DNA of 64,000 bases from CAIXSC01 sp046349935 (GCA_046349935.1 JAXMBK010000003.1:1302001-1366000), one strand, 5' to 3'. Counted from the first letter of the stretch, positions 16,124 through 25,273 are shown. Numbers and translations: made by a program. Notes: generated by a model from the letters alone, not told the origin.

Positions 16124-17170
16124 TTAACTGGATGCGACTCGCAGGACGCCGATTGTGCCTCGCTTTCCGCCGACCGCCAGCAGATGGTCGCCGTGAGACC
16201 ACTCCAAACGACTCACTCCCTCAGGGGCGTTGGTCGCCACAAGCGGCATCGACTGAGTGAAAGGGCGCCAGATCATTAGTTTGCCGTGGTCGTCGGCGGA
16301 AGCCAGCAGGTCGCCGATGCGCTGGAAGGCCAACTGGGTGATTCGAGCATCATGGCCCTGGAACATCTTTGGCTTCCGCCCCGAGGGCCCAGCGCCGCGG
16401 CAATCCCATAAGACGATCGCATCGCCGCCGCCCGTTGCGAGGAAGCCAGCCGACGAGTGCCACGCGAGCTCCAACACTTTCGTGGGAAAGCCCCGCATCT
16501 GTGCATCCTCGCCCGACTTCACCTTCCAGAAATGGACCGTGGAGTCTTGCTCTCCGGTGGCGATGTAATGCGAATCGGGGCTCCAAGCCAGCACTAAACT
16601 CGATCCCTTCCATGCATACTTGCGCGGCTTCGGCCGACGATCCGGCACGTGCAGCGACACGCCGAAGTACGCAGCGACTGCGAGTCCGCTGCCATCCGGG
16701 TTCCAGGCCAAGTCGGCGATCGTACTAGCATGGTCGCTCGACTCATACTCCAAACGCCGATCGGCGGACCACACCCGCAACCGCTTCCCGGCTGCCGCGG
16801 CGACTCGTCCGCGTCGCGGCTGATAGGCGACTTTCGCCGCCCAGTCGCCGCCTGCATCCAACTCATCGACCTGTTGCCGCAATTCAGGGTCCCAGATTCT
16901 GACGACCCCATCCTGTCCTGAGGTCGCCAACTCCAGCCCATCGTGCCGCCAACTCACCGAAGTCGCACCGCCGCCATGAGCGCCGATCTCGACCAGCGTC
17001 CCCGCCCCGCCTGCATCCTCCACCAAGCAAACTCGCCCTTCTACCGTAACGAATGCAAGTCGACGGTCGAACGGCGCCCACGCCAAGTCGATGACGTACT
17101 CGTCGACGCTCTGTTGCCACTGAAGATGAAGCTTCACCTCTGTCTTCTTCGCGGAATTCAATCCAAACAT
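16124..17170 (-). CDS. WD40 repeat protein
   Basis: A 348-aa beta-propeller protein with about seven WD40-type blades, shown by repeated endings such as GQDGVVRIWDPELR, GEQDSTVHFWKVKSG, GGGDAIVLWDCRG and ADDHGKLMIWRPF. There is no signal peptide, so it is cytoplasmic. Its ATG at 17170 overlaps the end of the COG0523 GTPase gene by 13 bp, which makes the two a coupled operon. It probably acts as a scaffold or partner for the GTPase, a metal chaperone. No enzymatic activity is expected. Confidence 0.85.
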   Translation of the reverse strand: MFGLNSAKKTEVKLHLQWQQSVDEYVIDLAWAPFDRRLAFVTVEGRVCLVEDAGGAGTLVEIGAHGGGATSVSWRHDGLELATSGQDGVVRIWDPELRQQVDELDAGGDWAAKVAYQPRRGRVAAAAGKRLRVWSADRRLEYESSDHASTIADLAWNPDGSGLAVAAYFGVSLHVPDRRPKPRKYAWKGSSLVLAWSPDSHYIATGEQDSTVHFWKVKSGEDAQMRGFPTKVLELAWHSSAGFLATGGGDAIVLWDCRGAGPSGRKPKMFQGHDARITQLAFQRIGDLLASADDHGKLMIWRPFTQSMPLVATNAPEGVSRLEWSHGDHLLAVGGKRGTIGVLRVASS

Positions 17171-18540
17171 GCATTAAACCCCGCGTTCAACGACTCGCGA
17201 TCCAAGTTACGGCCGATGAAAATCAGAGCATTGCGACGCGGTTCATCGCCCCACGGTCGGTCTTCGCGGCCGTCGAACAGCATGTGGACGCCTTGGAAGA
17301 CATATCGCCGGGGAATCCCGCGGAATGACAACACGCCCTTCATTCGAAAGATGTCGGTCCCTTTCGTCGCGAGCAACTCGCGAAGCCACTCTTGGAATCG
17401 GGGCAAGTCGAGATCGCCCGGCGTCGTGATGCCGACTGAAGTCACCGCCTCGTCGTGCTCGTGGTCGGGCTTGTACTCGCGCGTACAGATCGGCTCCAAC
17501 CTCCGTCCTGATGCATCCGCTAGAAAGGCGGCAAACTCGTCGGGATGATGTTCTGTGAACAGTGCATATGCTCCGTCCTCCTCGATGGGAAGAAAGAACT
17601 GCGACGCACCCTCGCCCAGCGACAATTGGAACAAGCTGCTCCCCGGATGCAGCGAGCCGCGAGACGGCAACGCGTGCTCTTCCTCCGAGAACAGCAGCAC
17701 TGCGGGCTCCACCTCGTCTCGCATCGCCTCCTCGGTCGCGGTCGACAAACGACGACAACAGACGTTCATCCCCGGGTCCGGCCCCGGCTGAAGTTCCAGC
17801 GTGTACCGCCCGCGACTCAACTCATACGCGCCGCTCCACTCAAACGGGTACTCAGGCTCCAGAAACTGTGGATCGACCGCGAGCGCTCGATCGAGATCAA
17901 ATCCGCCCAGGTCGAGTATCCGTTCCATCTCAATGGCCGCATCGCGAGTTCGATAGATGCGTGCGGCGGCGTTCATGCTATGGATGCGAGATTCCAGAGC
18001 AGAGAGTTCTTCAGACGCGGCGAGATCCGTCTTGTTGATCAGAATCACGTCGGCGAACGCAATCTGCTCCTTCACTTCATCGCCGTCGTCAAGATGCGCC
18101 AAGACATGCTTGGCGTCGACGAGCGTGACGATGCCGTCCAATTGAAAGGCCGACTGAATCTCGTCGTCCATGAAAAAGGTTTGCGCGACCGGTCCCGGGT
18201 CCGCCATACCGGTCGTCTCGATCATGATGTAGTCGAAACGATCTCGCCGCTTCCTGAGATTGCCGAGGATGCGGATGAGATCCCCGCGAACAGTGCAGCA
18301 AATGCACCCGTTGTTCATCTCAAAAATCTCTTCCTCGGCGCCGATCACCAGGTCGTTGTCGACGCCCACTTCGCCAAACTCGTTCTCGATCACCGCAATT
18401 CGCTTTCCGTGGTTCTCGGAGAGAATGCGATTCAGGAGCGTCGTCTTGCCGGCCCCCAGAAAGCCGGTCAGTACGGTGACTGGCGTTTTGGATGGCTGAA
18501 GAGCGGCCGATGTCGGAGACGATTCCACGGCGGCATTCAT
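17158..18540 (-). CDS. COG0523 (CobW/G3E-family) GTPase, putative zinc metallochaperone
   Basis: A 460-aa protein. I choose the ATG at 18540 (MNAAVESSP) although in-frame starts exist to 18630; none has a strong ribosome site. Walker A is TGFLGAGKTTLLN, the metal motif GCICC (CxCC) follows in NNGCICCTVRGDL, then ETTGMADPGPV for Walker B and INKTDLAA for guanine recognition. The C-terminal CobW_C domain (about 330-460) contains acidic and His-rich stretches such as YKPDHEHDEAV. COG0523 proteins deliver metals, often zinc, to client enzymes. The gene diverges from a complete Zn/Mn ABC importer across a 140-bp region with palindromic elements, so zinc responsiveness by a Zur-like repressor is likely but not proven. 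Confidence 0.87.
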   Translation of the reverse strand: MNAAVESSPTSAALQPSKTPVTVLTGFLGAGKTTLLNRILSENHGKRIAVIENEFGEVGVDNDLVIGAEEEIFEMNNGCICCTVRGDLIRILGNLRKRRDRFDYIMIETTGMADPGPVAQTFFMDDEIQSAFQLDGIVTLVDAKHVLAHLDDGDEVKEQIAFADVILINKTDLAASEELSALESRIHSMNAAARIYRTRDAAIEMERILDLGGFDLDRALAVDPQFLEPEYPFEWSGAYELSRGRYTLELQPGPDPGMNVCCRRLSTATEEAMRDEVEPAVLLFSEEEHALPSRGSLHPGSSLFQLSLGEGASQFFLPIEEDGAYALFTEHHPDEFAAFLADASGRRLEPICTREYKPDHEHDEAVTSVGITTPGDLDLPRFQEWLRELLATKGTDIFRMKGVLSFRGIPRRYVFQGVHMLFDGREDRPWGDEPRRNALIFIGRNLDRESLNAGFNACLD

Positions 18541-18638
18541 GGTCAACTCGCTTAGCGCTTCGCTGGGAAACGCAACTTCCAGGGGTTTCGTGAACTTCCG
18601 CATGACGCGCGGTCCGCGCGACGGCCGCAACAGTCGAC

Positions 18639-18672
18639 ATGCACTTGCATTTGGTGTGCAGGAGCATATAAA
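18639..18672 (+). promoter_or_regulatory. Promoter with palindromic operator candidate for the metal ABC operon
   Basis: TTGCAT (18645-18650), 16 bp, TATAAA (18667-18672) forms a sigma-70-like promoter only 8 bp before the ATG at 18681, so the transcript would be nearly leaderless. Overlapping it are two dyads: ATGCA-CT-TGCAT (18639-18650) and TGCAC-N11-GTGCA (18640-18660). Placement over the -35 and spacer suits a repressor such as Zur, but it matches no Zur consensus I know well. Confidence 0.5.
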
Positions 18673-18680
18673 TAACGTCC

Positions 18681-19655
18681 ATGAATGTCAACGCTCGAAT
18701 TGGCCGCCTGAGGTTCGCATCCACCCTGCTGTTGGCAGCGGCGCTTTCGTTTGGGAGCGCCTGCCGACGCGACGACCCGTCCGCGCCGTCGACCGCAAGC
18801 AGCGCCGAACGCGCTACTCCACCGACCGAGACGCTCGCCGTCGTCGCCACTTACAGCATTCTCGGAGACTGGGTCGCGCGCATCGGCGGCGCACATGTCC
18901 AAGTCGCGGTCCTCGTCGGTCCCGGCGGCGACGCCCACACCTATGAACCAACGCCCTCCGACGGCGTAGCACTGGAACAGGCGCGGGTGGTCTTCGAGAA
19001 CGGTCTCGGATTCGAACCATGGCTCGACGAACTCCACCACGCCAGCCGCTCGACCGCCCTTCGCTGCGTCGTCACACAAGGCGTCCCGACGCGCAGTCTC
19101 AGCGACGCCCGCGCATCCCGCGTTGAACTCGACCCGCATGTCTGGCAATCGCCGCAACGCGCCCGGCTCGTGGTCCGAAACGTCGCCGATCAATTGATAG
19201 CCGTCGATCCACAACATGCGTCGTACTACCGCACGCGATTAGACGATTATCTCGCTGAACTCAATCGTCTCGACGCCGAGATCCGCAGCCAGTTGGAAGG
19301 GCTGCCCGCGGATCGACGCGTGCTCGTGACGACTCATGACACGTTCGGATACTTTGCCGAGGATTATGGCTTTCGAGTGTCGAGCATCTTGGGTTCGACG
19401 TCCAGCGAAACGTCTGACCCCTCCGCCAAAGACGTCGCCGCCGTAATTCGCCTGATTCGCGAGGCGGGAGTTCGAGCTGTTTTTACGGAGAACATCTTGA
19501 ACCCGCGGCTGACGGAACAAGTGGCACGCGAGGCAGGCGTCGCCGTCGTCCCTTCCCTCTACACCGACGCGCTGGGTCCCGCCGGTTCTTCTGGCGCCGA
19601 TTATCTCGCCATGATGCGATCCAATGTGCGGACGATCGTGGAGTCGCTGCGATGA
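18681..19655 (+). CDS. Metal ABC transporter substrate-binding protein (ZnuA/TroA family)
   Basis: A 324-aa cluster A-I binding protein with an N-terminal export signal that may be a lipoprotein signal (LSFGSAC near residue 31, not a perfect lipobox). Metal ligands of the family are visible in GGDAHTYEP (His), LDPHVWQSP (His), THDTFGYFAEDYGF, FTENILNPRL (Glu) and LYTDALGP (Asp). It lacks the long His-rich loop of many ZnuA proteins, so zinc and manganese are both possible. Its stop overlaps the ATPase start (ATGA). The divergent COG0523 gene favours zinc. Confidence 0.88.
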   Translation: MNVNARIGRLRFASTLLLAAALSFGSACRRDDPSAPSTASSAERATPPTETLAVVATYSILGDWVARIGGAHVQVAVLVGPGGDAHTYEPTPSDGVALEQARVVFENGLGFEPWLDELHHASRSTALRCVVTQGVPTRSLSDARASRVELDPHVWQSPQRARLVVRNVADQLIAVDPQHASYYRTRLDDYLAELNRLDAEIRSQLEGLPADRRVLVTTHDTFGYFAEDYGFRVSSILGSTSSETSDPSAKDVAAVIRLIREAGVRAVFTENILNPRLTEQVAREAGVAVVPSLYTDALGPAGSSGADYLAMMRSNVRTIVESLR

Positions 19656-20455
19656 AGACTCGCGCCGCAGCCACTGACGCACATGCGTCCCCGCGTTGGG
19701 CTTACGGCGGGCGCGGGCATCGCGACGCGCTGCCGAATGCACCCGCTCTCGAGGTTCAGCGTTTGCAGGCCAGATATGCACGCTGCGAGCGTCCCGCCAT
19801 CCACGGCGTCCAATTCGTCGTCGAGCGGGGTCGACGAGCGGCCTTGGTAGGCCCCAATGGCGCCGGTAAGAGCACGATTCTCAAGTGCATCGCGGGGTTG
19901 CTGAAGCCCGAGTCGGGCGTCATTCGACTGTTCGGAAATCGCGTCGGCGACTGCCATCATCGAACGGCCTACTTGCCGCAACGCACGGATCTCGATTGGC
20001 GTTTTCCCTTGTCCGTCTCCCAGTTGGTCATGACGGGGCGATATGTTCACCTCGGCTGGTTTCGCCGCCCAGCGGCCGCCGACCGACGCCATGTCGACGC
20101 GGCACTCGAACGTCTGGGATTGAAAGCGTTGGCCGATCGACAAATCAGCGAACTCTCGGGGGGCCAGCAGCAGCGCGCCTTGTTGGCGCGCGCCCTCGCT
20201 CAACAGTCGGACTTGTTCTTGTTTGACGAGCCTCTGAACGCCGTTGATCAACCCACTCGCGACATCCTCCATGACGTGCTCAACGAGCACGCAGAACGAG
20301 GCGGAAGCGTCCTCGCCGCCACTCACGACTTGAGCAATCTGGCCGACGCCTTCGACTTCGTCATCTCCGTGCAAGACGGCCAAGCCGCGCCCGCCGAAAT
20401 CTCAGAATGCCTCTCCGTTCCGATTGCTTCTCTCCAACGGTGCGCGGCGCCATGA
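19652..20455 (+). CDS. Metal ABC transporter ATP-binding protein (ZnuC/TroB family)
   Basis: A 267-aa ABC ATPase. Walker A is GPNGAGKST, the Q-loop region reads AYLPQRTDLDWRFPLSVSQL (typical of Zn/Mn importers), the signature is LSGGQQQRALLARAL and Walker B is LFLFDEPLNAVD, followed by the H-loop in AATHDLSNL. The first 30 residues are an unusual extension; a downstream start is possible but the ATGA overlap with the binding protein supports 19652. It overlaps the permease by 4 bp. It drives metal uptake with the flanking gene products. Confidence 0.92.
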   Translation: MKTRAAATDAHASPRWAYGGRGHRDALPNAPALEVQRLQARYARCERPAIHGVQFVVERGRRAALVGPNGAGKSTILKCIAGLLKPESGVIRLFGNRVGDCHHRTAYLPQRTDLDWRFPLSVSQLVMTGRYVHLGWFRRPAAADRRHVDAALERLGLKALADRQISELSGGQQQRALLARALAQQSDLFLFDEPLNAVDQPTRDILHDVLNEHAERGGSVLAATHDLSNLADAFDFVISVQDGQAAPAEISECLSVPIASLQRCAAP

Positions 20456-21285
20456 ACTGGTTGTTTGAACCGCTTCAACACGCGTTCCTCCGTCAAGCGC
20501 TTCTGGCAAGCTTACTGGTCGGCGCTACTTGCTCGCTGCTTGGCGTCCACGTCCTCCTGCGACGCATGACGTTCTTCGGCGACGCCATCGCACACACGAC
20601 GCTGCCTGGACTCGTCATCGCCTATCTCAATCGCTGGAACCTGTTCCTTGGCGCCGTCGTCGCCGCACTGCTGGCCGCTATCGGCATCAGTTGGCTCTGC
20701 CGCCGTCGTCGCCTGCATGAAGATGCCGCGATCGGCGTCACACTGTCTGGCATGTTCGCCCTCGGCGTCGTCCTCATCAGTCGCACTCGCAGCTTTCGCG
20801 ACTTCTCGCATATGCTGTTCGGCAACGTGCTTGCCGTCACGTCTTCCGACCTCCTCGGCATCCTGCTTGTCTTCCTCCTGGTAGTGACGACGCTCTGGCT
20901 GCTCCACAAAGAACTGCTCGCGTCCACGCTCGATCCCGTCCATAGCAGTACGATCGGACTGAATGTCGAGCGAATTCGGGACGCGTTGCTGGTGTTGCTA
21001 GCGCTCGGAGTCGTCACCGGCATCCAGGCAGTCGGCGTCGTGCTTACCACGGCGCTCATGATTACCCCGGCAGCCACGGCGTCATTGATCACCCGCCGCC
21101 TCACCCCGATGCTGATCTGCTCCGTCGTCAATTCATCCCTCGCGTGCATCGTCGGACTCTATGCCTCGTATTACTGGTCGGTCTCAAGCGGCGGCGCCAT
21201 CGTCTTGTCGAGCACGCTTCTGTTCGGATTGGTGCTCGTCGTCGATGCCGTCCGCCGCTTTCGCATCAGCGCGCGGGACCGTTAG
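20452..21285 (+). CDS. Metal ABC transporter permease (ABC-3 family, ZnuB/TroC)
   Basis: A 277-aa membrane protein with about eight hydrophobic segments. The start at ATG 20452 (MNWLFEPLQHAFLRQALLAS) overlaps the ATPase stop as ATGA and fits the family N-terminus; an upstream in-frame ATG at 20407 would overlap more and add a non-family stretch. Family landmarks include GVHVLLRRMTFFGDAIAHT, LPGLVIAYL and the conserved VVLTTALMITPAATA. It completes the binding protein-ATPase-permease operon. Confidence 0.92.
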   Translation: MNWLFEPLQHAFLRQALLASLLVGATCSLLGVHVLLRRMTFFGDAIAHTTLPGLVIAYLNRWNLFLGAVVAALLAAIGISWLCRRRRLHEDAAIGVTLSGMFALGVVLISRTRSFRDFSHMLFGNVLAVTSSDLLGILLVFLLVVTTLWLLHKELLASTLDPVHSSTIGLNVERIRDALLVLLALGVVTGIQAVGVVLTTALMITPAATASLITRRLTPMLICSVVNSSLACIVGLYASYYWSVSSGGAIVLSSTLLFGLVLVVDAVRRFRISARDR

Positions 21286-21317
21286 GTCGCTTGCATTCCT
21301 CTCAGCGACGGGCTAAC
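21281..21317. terminator. Hairpin shared by convergent gene ends
   Basis: GTTAG-GTCGCT (21281-21291) pairs with AGCGAC-GGG-CTAAC (21304-21317) with a small internal loop. It overlaps the permease stop and the stop of the frame that carries the dockerin protein's tail (21302), which supports 21302 as the original 3' end of that gene. Confidence 0.5.
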
Positions 21318-21540
21318 CGACGGAAGTAGGCATCGCGTTCCGACGGGTCGTCTTCTTCAACGCACGAGAGCCAATCGGCCAGCGACTCGTCGTCCACCAT
21401 CCACGAGGTCGCCGACAACGGCCCGGGCGCCGTCGGCAGTTGGAGCGTCATCCCGGCATCGCTCGCCGTCCACATTCCCAGGGTCGCACCAAGCCAGGCC
21501 GACTCCCCGCCGTCCTCCCCTTCCCCTTCGCCGCCGGCGC
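21302..21540 (-). pseudogene. Out-of-frame C-terminal tail of the dockerin exoprotein
   Basis: After the dockerin repeats, the shifted frame reads GEGEGEDGGESAWLGATLG and ends in LADWLSCVEEDDPSERDAYF-RRLARR. Acidic stretches and a short amphipathic tail of this kind commonly close planctomycete dockerin proteins. The upstream frame instead ends in a basic, low-quality tail. A one-base indel near 21525-21545, real or a sequencing error, would join the two. Confidence 0.55.
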
Positions 21541-24500
21541 TGCGCCCGGTCCATCGTTCAAGGCGTTGATGACCAGCAGGGCGTCGAGCGGCGTGACGAA
21601 CTGATCGTCGTTGACGTCGACCAACGGCCAGTTCTGCATGTCCGCCGTCGGAACTCCCGGCAGCGCCCGCGATCCCTCCCGATTGAGAAGATTGATGATC
21701 CGCAGCGCATCGAGCGGCGACGTGCGGCCGTCGCCCGTGACATCGGTGGGCCGCGTCGCATTGTGCCACCGCTTGTGGACGCTCACCGTCGCCGTCGCCG
21801 TCGCCTCTTGCCCGAATGCGTTTCGCAACGTGTACTCGAACGTCTCATCGCCGTAGAAGCCCGTCGCCGGAAGGTAGATTACCTGCGAACCATCGGCGCT
21901 GATGGTCGTAGAGCCGCCGTGCGAACCGGCGGTCGTCGAAACAATCCAAGGCCCGGCGCCGGCGGCGTCGGCCGAGTCGTTGGCGAGCACCTCCAGCAAC
22001 TGCGGGCCGTCCCCCTGGTACGTGAGAAACGCGTCGTCGTTCGCGTCCGCAGATGCCTGCACCGTCGTCTCTGCGCCGACGAAGCGGACTCGCCCCGTCG
22101 GCACAGCTTCTTCCGAGCCATACAACGTGAACTCATGCTCGGGCAGCAAGTCGCCCGCCGCGCCGCTCCACGGAATCGTACCGGTCGCGGTTGCGACCAG
22201 CGGAATGCGGAACAGCAACCGCGGTGCGCCGTCCAACGAACTCAGCGTCCCCATCGCTCCCGCTTCGTCCAGCAGCCCGGGCGTCGACAAGTCGCCCGCC
22301 TGCTGATTGGGATAATCCAGTCCAAACTCCAGTTCTCCCAGCAGATCGACCAGTGCATCGGGATACTCCACATCGACATAGGCGGAGAAGACGCCCGAGC
22401 CGTCGTCGCGCAAGTCGTCCACCGTGACCTGCAGGTAGAACGGTTGCCCCACCTCGACGACCGCCAGCAGATTCCCGAACTCGTCGACGGCCTCCAACCG
22501 CACCTCCACCAACGGACTAACGTCGACGGTCGAACTGCCGGCGAAGTCGAGCAGCGCACGCAGCTTGTGCGCTTCCTCGATCGGCGTCTCCAAGTCGTGC
22601 AGCACTCCGTACGTTCCGTAAGCTCGGCCCGAGGCATGGCTGGTAAACGTGAATTCGTTGTATAGATCCACGCCTGCGTCTTGCGCGCCGTGCAGCAACG
22701 TCTGATAGAGGTCGTACATTCGCGGACTGGCCGCCGCTGCCAGCGCCGCCGCATACGCGTCCGACGTCGGCAACGGCGAGGGATCGGCAAACACATGCGA
22801 ACCGCTCTCGTACGTCACGAACAACAGATCGCGTCCCCATTGCTGTTCGGTTTGCTCCACCAATTCGCGATGCTCATTCAGCCGCGCGAGGGCCCACGGA
22901 ATGGAGATGTTTTCCAGGTCGTCCAGGATGTCGTCGGCGGTCGTCGACGCGTCGTATTGCAACGCCATCTCGGCGCTGATGCCGGCGTAAGCCGTCGACG
23001 AGATGGCGTCGAGATGTCCGTCGACCGCCGCGACCAGTTGTTCCGTTAGCCACACGTTGGCTTGCTGTCCCGCGACGACGCGCACCAATCGCGACTCTTG
23101 ACCCGCGAACACGTCGCTCCAGATGTCAAAGTCGCGACGAATCTCGCGACCAGCGATTTCGAAGAAGTCGAGTCCCGCGTTCTCAGGCAGCTGCGTCTGC
23201 TCCCACAGCCAGCTATTCGTTGGGAAGTAACCGTTCCACAGCTCGTTCGACCATTCGACATACACGACTTGATCCGGTTCCAGCGTGTCGCGCACAAGTT
23301 CGGCGAACGAGCGAACATAGTCGTCATTCGCCAAGTACGGCATGTTGAACCACGGGTTCGCGTCCAGTTCGTTCGCCAACTCAATCATGTACTCCGGCGC
23401 CACGCCGTGCGTGTGATAGAACTCGGGCAAGTCGCCGTCCGATTGCGAGGCGTCATCCAGCTTTGCGCGATCGTCCCACGCGACGACGTCCGTGCTATTG
23501 GTGCTCATCCAATCCATGAATCGCAGCGTATCGAACCCTTCCAAGCGTTCGAGGAACAGGGGGTGGAAGGGCGAGCCAGCGTCGCCTGGATTCCAGACGC
23601 CGACCAACGACTGTCCTTGATAGTCGGGCATCCACAGATGGATGTTGCGAATCGGATTCGCGGCGTCGGTCGAGCGGATCGTCATGTCGAAGTGAGCGTC
23701 GGCCGGCATCTCGACGAGCGCGTAGTGCGTGCCATCGGGATTCACCCCCGATTCGATCACGAATGGCATGACCAATTCTCCGTCCCCTTGCCACTCCGCG
23801 CGATAAATCCCGGCCGGCTGCGCCGACTCGTCGCTGAACAACACGGTCGTCGCCTGTTGCTGATAGAGAGTCCCATCGGAGTGTTGCCACACGGGCAGGC
23901 TCGTCACCCAGCCATGCTCGTCCAACTGCAGCTCAGGCCCTTCTCCCAAAAAGAACTGCCACGACGTTTCGCCCGTCTCGACGTTACGCGCTTGCACGCC
24001 CCACGGGCGCGCTCGGGCGAACGCGTCGCGAAACACATACGCTGGATCCCAATCCAGCGCGCCTGCGAGATTCATGCCCACCTGCATGGGCTCGTCCGCA
24101 GGCGGAGGATCTGGGTTCGGATCGTCGTTCGGTGCATCTCCCAAGAACGACAGCAACTGTTCGTCGGTTGCGTCGTTCACCAGATCAACTCCCGCGAGTT
24201 CTGCGGGGACGACCGGCCGCGCAAACCGCGCAAAGTCATAGCGCGCCGTAATGTCGGGCGAGAACGGTTGCCACGGAGTCGGATCGACGATCTGCCCCGG
24301 CGCCATCACGCTGCCGTTGTGCACGATCGGCGGCAGGTCGCTCGCCTTCTCCCAGTCGGTGTACGAGACCATGCCCACCTGCAAAGTCTGCGGCATGTCG
24401 GGGCGCGAGTAGCGACGGTGCACGGTCCAGTCTGTCTGACCCGCGAGTCGATGCATGGCGATGACCGACGTGCCAATGCGCGCGATGCGCAGTTCGACTT

Positions 24501-25191
24501 CGTTCGGCGAGTCGCCCAGCGGCGTGAGTTCAAGCGTCGAGACGCTGTTGCGCGTCGTCTTCACTTCGAAGCTGAACTGGTTGTCGCCCGTGGCGTACCC
24601 CATCGACAGGAATACGTAGTTTTCGCCGACCTGCCCCGCGTCGGTGCGACTGCCCGGCAACCAGTCTGCGGCGCCGTTTTCAATCGGTCTCGGCGTACGG
24701 ATCATGAGTCCGCCGAGCGAGAACTGAGCGTCGCCGGGAACATCGTCGGCGTCGCTCGCCCCCACGTCGTCGCGGTCGTCGATCTGCATCCGCGTCGTGA
24801 TGACGAAATCGCCCGTGATTTCCTTGAACACGAGCGGCCCGCGCCAGTCCTCGTACCACACCACGGTGTGCGGCTGAAGTACCATGGCGCCCGAGCCGCT
24901 GGCGTCGATTTCCCAGAGGTTGAGTTGAGCGCCGGCCGGGCCCCAGCCTTCGACCGCGTTCACTTCGCTCCAGTCGACAAGGGTCGCCGGATCGTCGAAC
25001 TCGTCGGATAGCAAAGCGAGGTCGTCGTCGTTGGCGTCCATGTACCGTCGCGACTCCAGCCGCTCCGGCGTCCACAACTTCCGCAAAGCTCGACGACGAC
25101 GGTCGGCCCCGGACGGACCGCGCGACTTCCACGACGAAGCCGACGACGCACTTGCAACAGACGACTTCCAGCGAGAGAACAAGTTCTTCAT
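21448..25191 (-). CDS. Large secreted dockerin protein with glycosidase-like domain (apparent C-terminal frameshift)
   Basis: A 1,247-aa protein in the uninterrupted frame. ATG 25191 is chosen for the GGGGGAG site upstream and the basic N-terminus with PERLESRRYMDAN (residues 42-54). Next comes a DUF1349/concanavalin-like domain (about 60-290; FDDPATLVDWSEV, GDFVITTRMQI, GLMIRTPRP). A (beta/alpha)8 glycosidase-like domain spans about 370-900 with VVYVEWSNELWNGY near 645, the acid/base Asn-Glu pair of clan A enzymes. A cohesin-like domain (about 950-1090), a tandem-95/cadherin-like domain (about 1100-1170) and two dockerin type I repeats (DVTGDGRTSPLDALRIIN, DVNDDQFVTPLDALLVIN) follow. The tail is out of frame, see 21302-21540. 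Likely a polysaccharide-active exoprotein. Confidence 0.75.
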   Translation of the reverse strand: MKNLFSRWKSSVASASSASSWKSRGPSGADRRRRALRKLWTPERLESRRYMDANDDDLALLSDEFDDPATLVDWSEVNAVEGWGPAGAQLNLWEIDASGSGAMVLQPHTVVWYEDWRGPLVFKEITGDFVITTRMQIDDRDDVGASDADDVPGDAQFSLGGLMIRTPRPIENGAADWLPGSRTDAGQVGENYVFLSMGYATGDNQFSFEVKTTRNSVSTLELTPLGDSPNEVELRIARIGTSVIAMHRLAGQTDWTVHRRYSRPDMPQTLQVGMVSYTDWEKASDLPPIVHNGSVMAPGQIVDPTPWQPFSPDITARYDFARFARPVVPAELAGVDLVNDATDEQLLSFLGDAPNDDPNPDPPPADEPMQVGMNLAGALDWDPAYVFRDAFARARPWGVQARNVETGETSWQFFLGEGPELQLDEHGWVTSLPVWQHSDGTLYQQQATTVLFSDESAQPAGIYRAEWQGDGELVMPFVIESGVNPDGTHYALVEMPADAHFDMTIRSTDAANPIRNIHLWMPDYQGQSLVGVWNPGDAGSPFHPLFLERLEGFDTLRFMDWMSTNSTDVVAWDDRAKLDDASQSDGDLPEFYHTHGVAPEYMIELANELDANPWFNMPYLANDDYVRSFAELVRDTLEPDQVVYVEWSNELWNGYFPTNSWLWEQTQLPENAGLDFFEIAGREIRRDFDIWSDVFAGQESRLVRVVAGQQANVWLTEQLVAAVDGHLDAISSTAYAGISAEMALQYDASTTADDILDDLENISIPWALARLNEHRELVEQTEQQWGRDLLFVTYESGSHVFADPSPLPTSDAYAAALAAAASPRMYDLYQTLLHGAQDAGVDLYNEFTFTSHASGRAYGTYGVLHDLETPIEEAHKLRALLDFAGSSTVDVSPLVEVRLEAVDEFGNLLAVVEVGQPFYLQVTVDDLRDDGSGVFSAYVDVEYPDALVDLLGELEFGLDYPNQQAGDLSTPGLLDEAGAMGTLSSLDGAPRLLFRIPLVATATGTIPWSGAAGDLLPEHEFTLYGSEEAVPTGRVRFVGAETTVQASADANDDAFLTYQGDGPQLLEVLANDSADAAGAGPWIVSTTAGSHGGSTTISADGSQVIYLPATGFYGDETFEYTLRNAFGQEATATATVSVHKRWHNATRPTDVTGDGRTSPLDALRIINLLNREGSRALPGVPTADMQNWPLVDVNDDQFVTPLDALLVINALNDGPGAAPAAKGKGRTAGSRPGLVRPWECGRRAMPG

Positions 25192-25223
25192 GATGGGCGA
25201 CTCCCCCGAGACAAGGTGATTTA

Positions 25224-25273
25224 GCGAACGGAGCCGTTCGCATTCCGCAACTCGCGCCGACCGACGACGGTCG
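25224..25273. promoter_or_regulatory. Two palindromes between divergent dockerin and sigma genes
   Basis: GCGAACGG-AG-CCGTTCGC (25224-25241) is a perfect 8-bp dyad, and CGACCG-ACGA-CGGTCG (25258-25273) a second. They sit in the 176-bp region between the divergent dockerin exoprotein (25191, minus) and ECF sigma gene (25368, plus) and may be operators for both. Confidence 0.4.

Noticed and set aside
23062..25011. A 649-codon plus-strand frame
   Set aside because: It lies opposite the dockerin exoprotein, whose domains are recognisable. The plus-strand product is Arg/His-rich and has no family features.
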